Assembly (NCBI RefSeq): GCF_947499845.1
Contig: NZ_CANMPM010000003.1
Coordinates: 186,001-250,000, forward strand
Length of the DNA: 64,000 nt
Source of the DNA: an uncultured Pseudokineococcus sp.
GTDB taxonomy: Bacteria; Actinomycetota; Actinomycetes; Actinomycetales; Quadrisphaeraceae
Reading direction: 5' to 3'
Shown here: positions 53,226-61,116 of the stretch, in pieces
Numbering within the stretch: position 1 is the stretch's first letter
How the letters are laid out: each line of letters opens with the position of its first letter
Notes under the pieces: model-generated
Database searches by the model: none
What the model was told of the DNA's origin: nothing
Seen by the model: only the letters and a program-made list of their open reading frames with translations
Made by a program: the position numbers and the translations under genes

Positions 53226-54074
53226 ATGGGTTTCCAGATCAACAACAACGTCGCCGCGTTCAACGCCTACCGGAACCTGTCGGTCACGCAGAACTCGGTG
53301 TCCAGCTCCCTCGAGAAGCTGTCCAGCGGCCTGCGGATCAACCGCGCGGCGGACGACGCGGCCGGCCTGGCGATCTCCGAGGGCCTGCGCTCGCAGGTCG
53401 GTGGCCTCAAGGTCGCCGTCCGCAACGCCCAGGACGGCATCAGCGTCGTCCAGACCGCCGAGGGTGCGCTGTCCACCAGCACCTCGATCCTGCAGCGCAT
53501 GCGCGACCTGTCGGTCCAGGCCGCGAACGACGGTGGCCTCAACGCCTCCGCCAAGGGCAACATCCAGAAGGAGATCGTCCAGCTGCGCGAGGAGCTCACC
53601 CGGATCTCCGACACCACCCAGTTCAACGGCAAGAAGCTGCTGGACGGCACGTACAACGGCGCCTTCCAGGTCGGGGCCAACGGCGGCGAGCAGATCGCCG
53701 TCGCCATCGGCACCGACATGGACGCCACCGGCCTCGGCCTCAACACCATCGACGTCACGACCCCCGCAGCGGCGGGCCCGCCCGCGGTGCCGTCGGGTGC
53801 CCAGTCGGCGATCGCCCTCATCGACACGGCGATCGGCACCGTCTCGACGGCGCGGGCGGACCTGGGTGCGAAGCAGAACCGGCTCGAGATGACGATCAAG
53901 AACCTCAACGTCTCGGTCGAGAACCTCTCGGCGTCGGAGAGCCGGATCCGCGACACCGACATGGCCGCGGAGATGGTGTCCTTCACGAAGTCCCAGATCC
54001 TGTCCCAGGCCGGCACGGCGATGCTGGCCCAGGCCAACCAGATGGGCCAGGGCGTCCTGTCCCTGCTCCGCTGA
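53226..54074 (+). CDS. fliC: Flagellin, copy 4
   Basis: Filament subunit of 282 aa. N- and C-terminal domains as in copies 1-3; middle NIQKEIVQLREELTRISDTT and a Pro/Ala-rich short loop before SAIALIDTAIGTVSTARADL. Last of the tandem set, followed by fliD under its own FliA promoter. ATG 53226 follows GGAAGAGAG. Confidence 0.96.
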   Translation: MGFQINNNVAAFNAYRNLSVTQNSVSSSLEKLSSGLRINRAADDAAGLAISEGLRSQVGGLKVAVRNAQDGISVVQTAEGALSTSTSILQRMRDLSVQAANDGGLNASAKGNIQKEIVQLREELTRISDTTQFNGKKLLDGTYNGAFQVGANGGEQIAVAIGTDMDATGLGLNTIDVTTPAAAGPPAVPSGAQSAIALIDTAIGTVSTARADLGAKQNRLEMTIKNLNVSVENLSASESRIRDTDMAAEMVSFTKSQILSQAGTAMLAQANQMGQGVLSLLR

Positions 54075-54115
54075 GCACGGCGGGCGTCAGCCCGCACGCA
54101 CGACCAGCAGCACCC

Positions 54116-54153
54116 GCAACGGCGGTCCCGAGCGAGCTCGGGGCCGCCGTTGC
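54116..54153 (+). terminator. Stem-loop terminator after flagellin 4
   Basis: GCAACGGCGGTCCCGAGC pairs perfectly (with one G-U) to GCTCGGGGCCGCCGTTGC. The A-T pair here replaces the G-C pair of copy 1: a compensatory change. Confidence 0.75.
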
Positions 54154-54204
54154 GACGTCCGGGGGATCTGCTCACCCGGACGGCGCCCCGCCCGGTGCGG
54201 CGGG

Positions 54205-54232
54205 CTCAGCTCCCGCCTCCCGGCGCCGATGC
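54205..54232 (+). promoter_or_regulatory. FliA promoter of fliD
   Basis: CTCA (54205-54208), 16 nt, GCCGATGC (54225-54232), 66 nt before the fliD ATG. The ACGGAC hairpin of the flagellin leaders is absent here. Confidence 0.75.
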
Positions 54233-54297
54233 ACAGACCACAGCAGTCCTCCGACACCGGCGGGGGAGCCGCACCACCCCAGACCGAGGAGATGGAC

Positions 54298-55665
54298 ATG
54301 GCCGGAGGGCTCTCGATCGGAGGCCTGTCGAGCGGCCTCGACACCAAGAGCATCGTCAGCGCGCTCATGGCCGTCGAGTCGGCGTCGCAGACGAAGCTCA
54401 AGCAGCAGCTCAGCGCCGCGGAGAAGCAGGTCTCGGCGTTCCAGTCCATCAACACGCGGCTGTCCTCCATCGCCACGATGGCCGCGAAGGTCCTCCCGAC
54501 CACGACGGCCGGCACGCCGGCGCCGGGGGCGGCATGGACGGCGACGACGGCCCGCTCCTCGTCGCCGGACGTGACCGCGACCGGCATCGCCTCCGCCGAC
54601 AGCCGTCCCGGCTCGGTGAGCTTCTCCGTCAACCACCTCGCCGCCGCCCACTCCGTCGTGACGGGGGCGGACGTCGCCGCCGACGCCACCGTGGTCGACG
54701 GCCCGCCGTACGAGGTCGCCATCGAGTTCCCCAGCAAGGGGACCGACGCGGTGCGGCTCCTCGTCGGGGGCAACGGCACCGTCAGCGACGTGGCCGCGGC
54801 CATCAACGGCGACTCGTCGCTGGGGATGCGCGCCACCGTGCTGCAGGTCTCGCCGGGCCAGTACCGGCTGCAGGTGTCCAGCACCACGACGGGCGAGGCC
54901 GGTCGCTTCGAGCTGTCGGGCGTCGACCCCGCCCTGGGGGAGGAGGTCGTCCTCGCCGAGGGCCGCGACGCGCAGATCGACCTCGGTGGCGGCTTCGTGC
55001 TGTCGTCGGCGACGGGCACCTTCGACGGGCTGCTGCCCGGCGCCACCATCACGCCCACGAAGGCGACGGGCGAGCTCGTCACCGTTTCCGTCGAGCGGGA
55101 CCGCTCGTCGGCGGCCACGGCGACGAAGAGCCTCGTCGACTCGGTCAACATCGCGCTGCAGGAGATGCGCAGCCAGAGCGCGGCGACCCCGGGCTCCGGC
55201 GGCAGCGCGAGCACCACCGGCCCGCTCGCGGGTGACAGCGTGGTGCGCTCGACGGTGCAGAACCTGATGTCCGCCGTCACGGCGAGCGGCGTGTCCCCCT
55301 CCGAGGCCGGCATCGAGCTGAGCCGGGACGGGACCCTCAGCTTCGACCAGGCGAAGTTCGACGCGCTGGCCGCCTCGGACCCGCAGAGGGCGGAGTCGAT
55401 CGTCACGGGCCTCGCCGAGCGGCTGGCCGCCGTGGCGAAGCAGGCGAGCGACCCCACCACCGGCTCGGTGACCACGGCCATCACCGGCCGCCGCGGCACC
55501 GCGAGCGACCTGACCGAGCAGATCTCGCGCTGGGACGACCGGCTCGCGCTCCGGCAGGCGACGCTCGACCGGCAGTTCGCCGCGCTCGAGACGGCCCTCT
55601 CCGGGCTGAACTCCCAGGGGGGCTACCTCGCCAGCCAGATCGCCGGCCTGCCCAGCTGGAGCTGA
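54298..55665 (+). CDS. fliD: Filament cap protein FliD (HAP2)
   Basis: Cap protein of 455 aa that folds flagellin at the filament tip. N-terminal GGLSIGGLSSGLDTKSIVSA followed by LMAVESASQTKLKQQL, and C-terminal LTEQISRWDDRLALRQATLD followed by RQFAALETALSGLNSQGGYL, are typical. ATG 54298 is chosen because GAGGAG lies 6 nt upstream; the ATG at 54229 lies within the -10 box and cannot be transcribed from that promoter. Confidence 0.93.
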   Translation: MAGGLSIGGLSSGLDTKSIVSALMAVESASQTKLKQQLSAAEKQVSAFQSINTRLSSIATMAAKVLPTTTAGTPAPGAAWTATTARSSSPDVTATGIASADSRPGSVSFSVNHLAAAHSVVTGADVAADATVVDGPPYEVAIEFPSKGTDAVRLLVGGNGTVSDVAAAINGDSSLGMRATVLQVSPGQYRLQVSSTTTGEAGRFELSGVDPALGEEVVLAEGRDAQIDLGGGFVLSSATGTFDGLLPGATITPTKATGELVTVSVERDRSSAATATKSLVDSVNIALQEMRSQSAATPGSGGSASTTGPLAGDSVVRSTVQNLMSAVTASGVSPSEAGIELSRDGTLSFDQAKFDALAASDPQRAESIVTGLAERLAAVAKQASDPTTGSVTTAITGRRGTASDLTEQISRWDDRLALRQATLDRQFAALETALSGLNSQGGYLASQIAGLPSWS

Positions 55666-55843
55666 CCTCCGGGCACCGCGCCGGGAGGCGCCCTGCCCGG
55701 CGGGGCGCCGCCCCCGGGGCCCGCGGGCCCGACCTCGCCGGCGCGCCGCCGGCACCGCGCCGGTGACCGCGCCCCGCGCCACCGCAGACCACCTCCGACC
55801 TCCGCCGACCGGTGGGGGACGGGAACGACGAGAGGGACCTCCC

Positions 55844-56329
55844 GTGCACAACCCCGCCGCCGCGCGCGCCCGCTTCCTCGCCGACGCCGTGGCTACGGCC
55901 TCGCCGGCCAAGCTGCTGACGATGCTCTACGACCGGCTCGTGCTCGACCTCTCGCGCGCCGAGCGCGCGCAGGCCGCCGGGGACCGCGCCGGCGCCAACG
56001 TGCAGCTGCAGCACGCCCAGGACGTCGTCACCGAGCTGCACGGCTCCCTCGACACCACGGGCGCCTCCGGGTGGGCCGGAGCCGCCGGTCTGGCGAGCCT
56101 CTACACCTTCCTCGCCTCCGAGCTCGTCGAGGCGAACATCAGTGGCGACGTCGCCCGCACGGCCGCCTGCCGCGGGCTCGTCGAGCCGCTGCGCGACGCC
56201 TGGCACGAGGCCGCCCAGGCCGTCGCCCAGCAGTCCGCTCCCGCCGCCCAGGCCGCTCCCGCCCTGCCCTCCCAGCGCACCGGTGCGGTGGACGTCGCCG
56301 CCGGCGGCCTGCTCTCGGTCAGCGCCTGA
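55844..56329 (+). CDS. fliS: Flagellin export chaperone FliS
   Basis: Chaperone of 161 aa that keeps flagellin monomeric before export. ARARFLADAVATASPAKLLT, MLYDRLVLDLSRAERAQAAG and LQHAQDVVTELHGSLDT match the four-helix family; the final 30 residues are an Ala/Pro tail. GTG 55844 has AGAGGGA 7 nt upstream. 178 bp after fliD, same direction. Confidence 0.9.
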   Translation: MHNPAAARARFLADAVATASPAKLLTMLYDRLVLDLSRAERAQAAGDRAGANVQLQHAQDVVTELHGSLDTTGASGWAGAAGLASLYTFLASELVEANISGDVARTAACRGLVEPLRDAWHEAAQAVAQQSAPAAQAAPALPSQRTGAVDVAAGGLLSVSA

Positions 56330-56334
56330 CCCCG

Positions 56335-56853
56335 GTGGCGGACACGAGCAGCCGGCGCAGGGGGCTCCTCCCCGCGCTGCGGGCACGGCAGGAGCGTCGC
56401 GCCGCCGTGCCCGCACCCCGGGACGGCCGCTCGGACGGGCGCCCGGCGCCGCGGCTCGACGGCGACCGCGCTCCGGTCGTCGACGCCACCGCGCCCGTCG
56501 GGGACGACGACCGCGGGCGCGCCTTCCACGCGCAGTGGGAGGCGGCGCTGGGCGACCTCGAGCTCGAGGTCGCCGCCGCCGAGGACCTCCTCGCCCGGCT
56601 GCACCACCAGGCCGAGGCCCCGCCGGCGACCCCGCGCCGCCCCTGGGCGCCGCCCGTCGGGCTCGGCCCCCTGCCCGCGCCCCTGGCCGACCGCGCCCGC
56701 GCCCTCGCCGAGCGGCAGGCGCGCACCGCCGAGGCCCTCGGGCGCGCCATCGTCCTCAACCGGCGCCAGGCCCGCGCCGTCGACGCCCTGGCCGACGCCC
56801 GCGAGACCCGCCGCGACGGCGAGCAGGCGCTCTACCTCGACGTCGCCCTCTAG
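56335..56853 (+). CDS. Unrecognised protein downstream of fliS
   Basis: Protein of 172 aa starting 5 nt after the fliS stop. First 60 residues are Arg/Pro-rich; the rest forms two amphipathic helices (HAQWEAALGDLELEVAAAED and LADRARALAERQARTAEALG) that could be coiled coil. The place is that of fliT in other flagellar operons and the helical form would suit an export chaperone, but I see no convincing FliT signature. Confidence 0.6.
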   Translation: MADTSSRRRGLLPALRARQERRAAVPAPRDGRSDGRPAPRLDGDRAPVVDATAPVGDDDRGRAFHAQWEAALGDLELEVAAAEDLLARLHHQAEAPPATPRRPWAPPVGLGPLPAPLADRARALAERQARTAEALGRAIVLNRRQARAVDALADARETRRDGEQALYLDVAL

Positions 56854-56965
56854 CCCAGCCTCTCGTCCGGCCTCCCGGCTGGCGCCACCGCCCCGCGCTC
56901 GACGACGAGACGCGGGGCCTTCGCGCGTCGCCACCCGGCCCCGCGACGTCGTCACCCGCCCAGCC

Positions 56966-57088
56966 CCCTCGGACGGCGACGTGTGGCCATGTCGCCCTGG
57001 AGACAGGCGCCTTCGGGGCGACATGGCCACACGTCGCCGTCCGAGGGCGGTCGCGGGGGCGACATGGCCGCACATCGCCCCTCCGGGG
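56966..57088. repeat. Intergenic palindromic array, 41-nt units
   Basis: 56966-56997 and 57016-57047 are perfect 32-bp inverted repeats around an 18-nt loop, together 82 bp or two 41-nt units head to head. A third unit repeats GGCGACATGGCC at 57058, exactly 41 nt after 57017, with changes in the far half. Each unit has a GGCGAC/GTCGCC-type short stem. The rest of the 476-bp gap between 56853 and 57330 holds the flgB promoter and nothing else I can support. Confidence 0.92.
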
Positions 57089-57199
57089 GGCGGACGGCGA
57101 CAGCGGCTGCCGCACACCGCACCCGACGCCGCCGGCGGCGGAGGCGCGCCGGGGCGTCACCCCTCCGGCGCATCGCGTGATCACCCTCCCGGCCCTGCG

Positions 57200-57228
57200 C
57201 TCAAGGGAACCACCCGTGCGGCCGAAGC
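57200..57228 (+). promoter_or_regulatory. FliA-type promoter of the flgB operon
   Basis: CTCA (57200-57203), 17 nt, GCCGAAGC (57221-57228), about 100 nt before flgB. The spacer is one base longer and the -10 reads GCCGAA, still within the described FliA pattern. Basal-body genes under sigma-28 would be unusual in enteric bacteria. Confidence 0.6.
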
Positions 57229-57329
57229 CCCCTGTGAGCCAAGGAAGGGCTCACCCCCCCGGCCACGGACTGGCCGTCGCACCACCTCCCGGCCGCGCCG
57301 GGGGGACGAGCCGAAGGCAGGGCACGCCG

Positions 57330-57683
57330 GTGTTCGCAGACGTGACGAGCGTGGCGCTCAGGGTCGCCATGGACGGGTTGTCGGCCCGCCAGCGGGCCAT
57401 CGCCGACAACGTGGCCAACATCGACACCCCCAGCTTCCTCGCCGGCCGGGTCCAGTTCGAGGACTCGCTGCGCGACGCCGTGCGGTCGGGCGAGACCCGC
57501 CGCGTGGCCTCCACGGGCCACACCACCGCGCGCTCCCTCGAGCCGACGCGCGAGGACGGCAACAACGTCAACCTCGACACCGAGACCATCAACAACACCG
57601 ACACGGTGCTGCGCTACCAGCTCGTCACGCAGGCCGTGACGGACCGGATGTCGCTGCTGCGCACCTCGATGCGGACCCAGTGA
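57330..57683 (+). CDS. flgB: Rod protein FlgB
   Basis: Proximal rod protein of 117 aa. ALRVAMDGLSARQRAIADNV then ANIDTPSFLAGRVQFEDSL is the family N-terminus; the C-terminal helix ends YQLVTQAVTDRMSLLRTSM. GTG 57330 has AAGGCAGGG 7 nt upstream. First gene of the basal-body/export operon. Confidence 0.93.
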   Translation: MFADVTSVALRVAMDGLSARQRAIADNVANIDTPSFLAGRVQFEDSLRDAVRSGETRRVASTGHTTARSLEPTREDGNNVNLDTETINNTDTVLRYQLVTQAVTDRMSLLRTSMRTQ

Positions 57684-57690
57684 GGCTCCC

Positions 57691-58101
57691 GTGACCATCT
57701 TCCAGGCCATCGGCATCGCGGGCACCGGCGCCACCGTGCACCGCAAGTGGCTCGACGCCATCAGCGACAACATCGCCAACGTCAACACGGCCCGTCCGAC
57801 GACGGAGGCCGCCTACCAGGAGAAGCGCGTGCTCGCGGAGGCCGTCGACTACGGCACCGGCACCGGGGGCGTCCGGGTGGCGGGCATCGCCGCCGGCTCC
57901 TCGCCGGAGGGCCGCCTCGTGTACGAGCCGAACCACCCCTACGCCGACGCGGAGGGCTACGTGCGCTACCCCGACGTCGACCTCAGCAGCCAGATGTCGC
58001 AGATGATCATGGCCCAGCGCGGCTACCAGGCGAACCTCGCCGTCGTCGACCGCGCCCGTGAGTCCTACATGGCCGCCCTCCGGATCGGCGGCGGCGCGTG
58101 A
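57691..58101 (+). CDS. flgC: Rod protein FlgC
   Basis: Proximal rod protein of 136 aa. IAGTGATVHRKWLDAISDNI then ANVNT, YEPNHPYADAEGYVRYPDVD, and the C-terminal QMIMAQRGYQANLAVVDRAR are diagnostic. GTG 57691 is 7 nt after the flgB stop. Stop overlaps fliE start (GTGA). Confidence 0.95.
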   Translation: MTIFQAIGIAGTGATVHRKWLDAISDNIANVNTARPTTEAAYQEKRVLAEAVDYGTGTGGVRVAGIAAGSSPEGRLVYEPNHPYADAEGYVRYPDVDLSSQMSQMIMAQRGYQANLAVVDRARESYMAALRIGGGA

Positions 58102-58451
58102 GCGTCATGGGGGTCGAGGCGATCGGCTCCGTCGGCGTCCGCGGCGTCGCGCCGAGCCTGCCGTCGCTGCCGACGGGCTCCGTCGCCCCGGCCGGCCTCG
58201 TGGAGCAGCCCTCGAGCAGCGCCGACGTCACCCGCGCCTTCGGCGCGGCCATGGCCCAGGGCCTGCAGACCGTGCAGTCGATGGAGGCCACCGCCGACGT
58301 CAAGGCCGTGCAGGCCGCGACGGGTGACCTCACCGACGTCCACGACTACGTCATCGCCGCCAACCAGGCGAAGCTCGCCACCGAGCTCACCGTCGCCGTC
58401 CGCAACAAGGCCGTCGAGGCCTTCTCCGAGATCATGAGGTTGCAGGCCTGA
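58098..58451 (+). CDS. fliE: MS-ring/rod adapter FliE
   Basis: Protein of 117 aa linking MS ring and rod. The C-terminal half is conserved: VQAATGDLTDVHDYVIAANQ then AKLATELTVAVRNKAVEAFS and EIMRLQA. The N-terminal 45 residues are Pro/Ser-rich. GTG 58098 overlaps flgC; ATG 58107 three codons later is an alternative. Its stop overlaps the fliF ATG. Confidence 0.92.
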   Translation: MSVMGVEAIGSVGVRGVAPSLPSLPTGSVAPAGLVEQPSSSADVTRAFGAAMAQGLQTVQSMEATADVKAVQAATGDLTDVHDYVIAANQAKLATELTVAVRNKAVEAFSEIMRLQA

Positions 58452-60082
58452 TGGGTGCCGCCGCGGGAGCCCTCGAGCCCCTCAAGAAGCTGGGGGCGAG
58501 CTTCGGCTCGTCCACCGCCGCGCAGAAGGTCGTCGCCGTCGTCGCCGTCGTCGCGCTCGTCGCCGGCGGGGTGCTCTTCTGGCGCTGGGCCAGCGCCCCC
58601 ACCATGACGCCGCTCTTCACCAACCTGGCGATGGCCGACGCCGGCGCCATCACCGAGCAGCTCGACAGCACGGGGACGCCCTACGAGCTCGCCGACGGCG
58701 GCTCCACGGTCCTCGTGCCGCGGGACCGGGTCTACGACCTGCGCCTCGACATGTCCGCCGCGGGCCTGCCCGGCGACGCCGGCACGGGCTACGCGCTCCT
58801 CGACGAGCAGGGCGTCACGGCCTCGCAGTTCCAGCAGCGGACGACGTGGCAGCGCGCCCTCGAGGGCGAGCTGTCCACGACCATCGGCTCGATCGCGAGC
58901 GTCGAGAGCGCCCGCGTGCAGCTGGCCATCCCCGAGGACGACGTCTTCGCCGACACGGCGGGCACCCCCACGGCGTCCGTCCTCGTCACCACGCGGCCCG
59001 GGCAGGAGCTCACGGGCGGCCAGGTGCAGTCGGTCCTCAACCTCGTCTCCTCCAGCGTGGAGGGCATGAAGCCCGAGGACGTGACGATCGTCGACGCCGC
59101 CGGGACGCTCCTGTCCGCGGCCGGAGCCGGCGGCGCGGCGGGCGGCATGCGCGACCAGCAGACCACCGACTACGAGAGCCGCGTGCAGGGCGACCTGCAG
59201 CAGGTGCTCGACCGGGTGGTCGGCCCGGGCAAGGCCGTCGCGACCGTGACGGCGGACCTCGACTTCGACGACGTCCGCAGCACCGAGGAGGTCTTCACCA
59301 ACCCCGAGGGCGGCCCCCTGGCGCTCGCCGAGAGCGGCTCCGAGGAGGAGTACACGGGGGCGAGCGGCGCGCTCGTCGGCGGCCAGCTCGGCGGCACGGG
59401 GATCTTCGGCCCCGACAACATCGCGGTGCCGACGCAGCAGACCCAGGGCGTCGACGGCGCGGACGCCGGCGGGTACACCAACTCGAGCACCGACCGGACG
59501 AACGGCGTCAACAAGACGACGACGCAGACGCAGGCCGCCCCGGGCGGGGTCCGCCGCCAGTCGGTGTCGGTCGTCGTCGACACCGAGGCCTCGCGCACCA
59601 TCGACCTGCAGCAGCTGCAGGCGGCCGTGAGCGCCGCGGCCGGCATCGACGCGGCCCGCGGCGACGTCCTCAGCGTCTCCCAGATGCCCTTCGACACCGC
59701 CGGTGCGGACGCCGCGGCGGAGGCGGCGGCCGCGGCCGACGCGGCGGAGGCCGCGGACGCCCGGACGGCGCTCATCCAGACGGTCGCGGTGCTCGCCGTC
59801 GTCCTGCTCCTCCTCGTCGTCGCCGCCATCGCGGCCCTGCGCCGGCGCAAGAAGCGCGGCGAGGAGGAGCCGATCGACCTCGGCCCGATGGAGCCGGTGC
59901 CCGCGCCGGCGCCGCCGCCCACCGAGGCGATCGCCGCCGTCCCGGCGCCGCGCCCGGCCCTCGAGCAGGTGGCCAAGCCGCCGGCCGCGGTCGCCCGCGA
60001 GCAGGTCGTCGAGCTGGCGGAGAGCTCGCCCGACGACGTGGCCGAGCTCCTCCGCGGCTGGCTGACGGCGGACAAGCGGTGA
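58451..60082 (+). CDS. fliF: MS-ring protein FliF
   Basis: Membrane ring protein of 543 aa. Membrane segment 1 at about 25-46 (VVAVVAVVALVAGGVLFWRW), YscJ/FliF ring domains with LFTNLAMADAGAITEQL, YALLDEQGVTASQFQQRTTW and SARVQLAIPEDDVF, and membrane segment 2 at about 440-462. The cytoplasmic end SPDDVAELLRGWLTADKR is the FliG-binding helix. ATG 58451 overlaps the fliE stop. Confidence 0.95.
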   Translation: MGAAAGALEPLKKLGASFGSSTAAQKVVAVVAVVALVAGGVLFWRWASAPTMTPLFTNLAMADAGAITEQLDSTGTPYELADGGSTVLVPRDRVYDLRLDMSAAGLPGDAGTGYALLDEQGVTASQFQQRTTWQRALEGELSTTIGSIASVESARVQLAIPEDDVFADTAGTPTASVLVTTRPGQELTGGQVQSVLNLVSSSVEGMKPEDVTIVDAAGTLLSAAGAGGAAGGMRDQQTTDYESRVQGDLQQVLDRVVGPGKAVATVTADLDFDDVRSTEEVFTNPEGGPLALAESGSEEEYTGASGALVGGQLGGTGIFGPDNIAVPTQQTQGVDGADAGGYTNSSTDRTNGVNKTTTQTQAAPGGVRRQSVSVVVDTEASRTIDLQQLQAAVSAAAGIDAARGDVLSVSQMPFDTAGADAAAEAAAAADAAEAADARTALIQTVAVLAVVLLLLVVAAIAALRRRKKRGEEEPIDLGPMEPVPAPAPPPTEAIAAVPAPRPALEQVAKPPAAVAREQVVELAESSPDDVAELLRGWLTADKR

Positions 60083-61116
60083 GCGCCCTCGCCGTCCGGG
60101 GGGAGCCCGGGACGCTGACGAGCAGCCAGAAGGCCGCCGTCGTCCTCGTCCAGCTCGGCCGCGAGCACGCCGCCCGCGTCCTGTCGCGGATGGGCCCGGT
60201 GGAGGTCGAGGAGCTCGCCGCCGAGATCGCCCAGCTGGGCGCCCTCGACCCGCAGGTCGCCGACGACGTCATCACCGAGTTCCGCGAGATGGCGCAGACG
60301 GGCGGCTTCCAGGTCACCCGCGGCGGCGTCGCCGTCGCCCGCTCCTTCCTCGAGGCGACGCTCGGCAGCACCCGCGCCGACGACGTCATGGAGCGCGTCG
60401 CGATCGCGACCCCCGGCAAGGTCTTCGAGTTCCTCCTCGAGATGGACCCCCGCCAGATCCTCAGCTTCCTCACCGGCGAGCACCCGCAGACGACGGCCCT
60501 CGTGCTGGCGCACCTGCAGCCGGTCCAGGCGGCCACCGTCCTCGCCGGCCTGCCGGGCGAGATCCAGACGGAGGTGGCGCACCGCATCGCGGTCATGGAC
60601 CGCCCCGACCCCGACCTCGTGCAGCTCGTCGCCGAGGACCTGTCCCGCCGCAGCTCGACGATCATCCCGGCGGCCGCCTCCACGGCGCCCGTCGGCGGCC
60701 TCCAGCCGCTCGTCGACGTCCTCGCCCGGGCCGACCCGGCCACCGAGAAGCTCGTCCTCGAGGGCCTCGACACCGTCGACGCCGAGCTCGCCGAGCAGGT
60801 GCGCCAGCGGATGTTCGTCTTCGACGACATCACCGGCCTCGAGGACAAGGCGGTCCAGCTCCTGGCCCGCCAGGTCGAGACGGCCGTGCTCGCTCTCGCC
60901 CTCAAGGGCACGGCGGACGCGACGCGCGACAAGGTCCTGTCCAACGTCTCCGAGCGGGCCCGCGAGAACCTCCTCGAGGAGATCGACCTGCTCGGCGCCG
61001 TCCGGCTCTCCGACGTCGAGGAGGCCCGCGGCTCGGTCGTCGCCGTCATCCGCGGCCTCGAGGCTTCAGGCGAGATCGTCCTGCGCCGAGAAGGTGCTGA
61101 TGAGTACGTCTCCTGA
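60079..61116 (+). CDS. fliG: Motor switch protein FliG
   Basis: Rotor protein of 345 aa contacting FliF, FliM and the stator. LTSSQKAAVVLVQLGREHAA, the EHPQTTALVLAHL motif of the middle domain, and charged C-terminal helices (LLARQVETAVLALALKG, ERARENLLEEIDLLGAVRLS) are present. GTG 60079 overlaps the fliF stop. The fliH start lies inside its last codons. Confidence 0.95.
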   Translation: MSALAVRGEPGTLTSSQKAAVVLVQLGREHAARVLSRMGPVEVEELAAEIAQLGALDPQVADDVITEFREMAQTGGFQVTRGGVAVARSFLEATLGSTRADDVMERVAIATPGKVFEFLLEMDPRQILSFLTGEHPQTTALVLAHLQPVQAATVLAGLPGEIQTEVAHRIAVMDRPDPDLVQLVAEDLSRRSSTIIPAAASTAPVGGLQPLVDVLARADPATEKLVLEGLDTVDAELAEQVRQRMFVFDDITGLEDKAVQLLARQVETAVLALALKGTADATRDKVLSNVSERARENLLEEIDLLGAVRLSDVEEARGSVVAVIRGLEASGEIVLRREGADEYVS

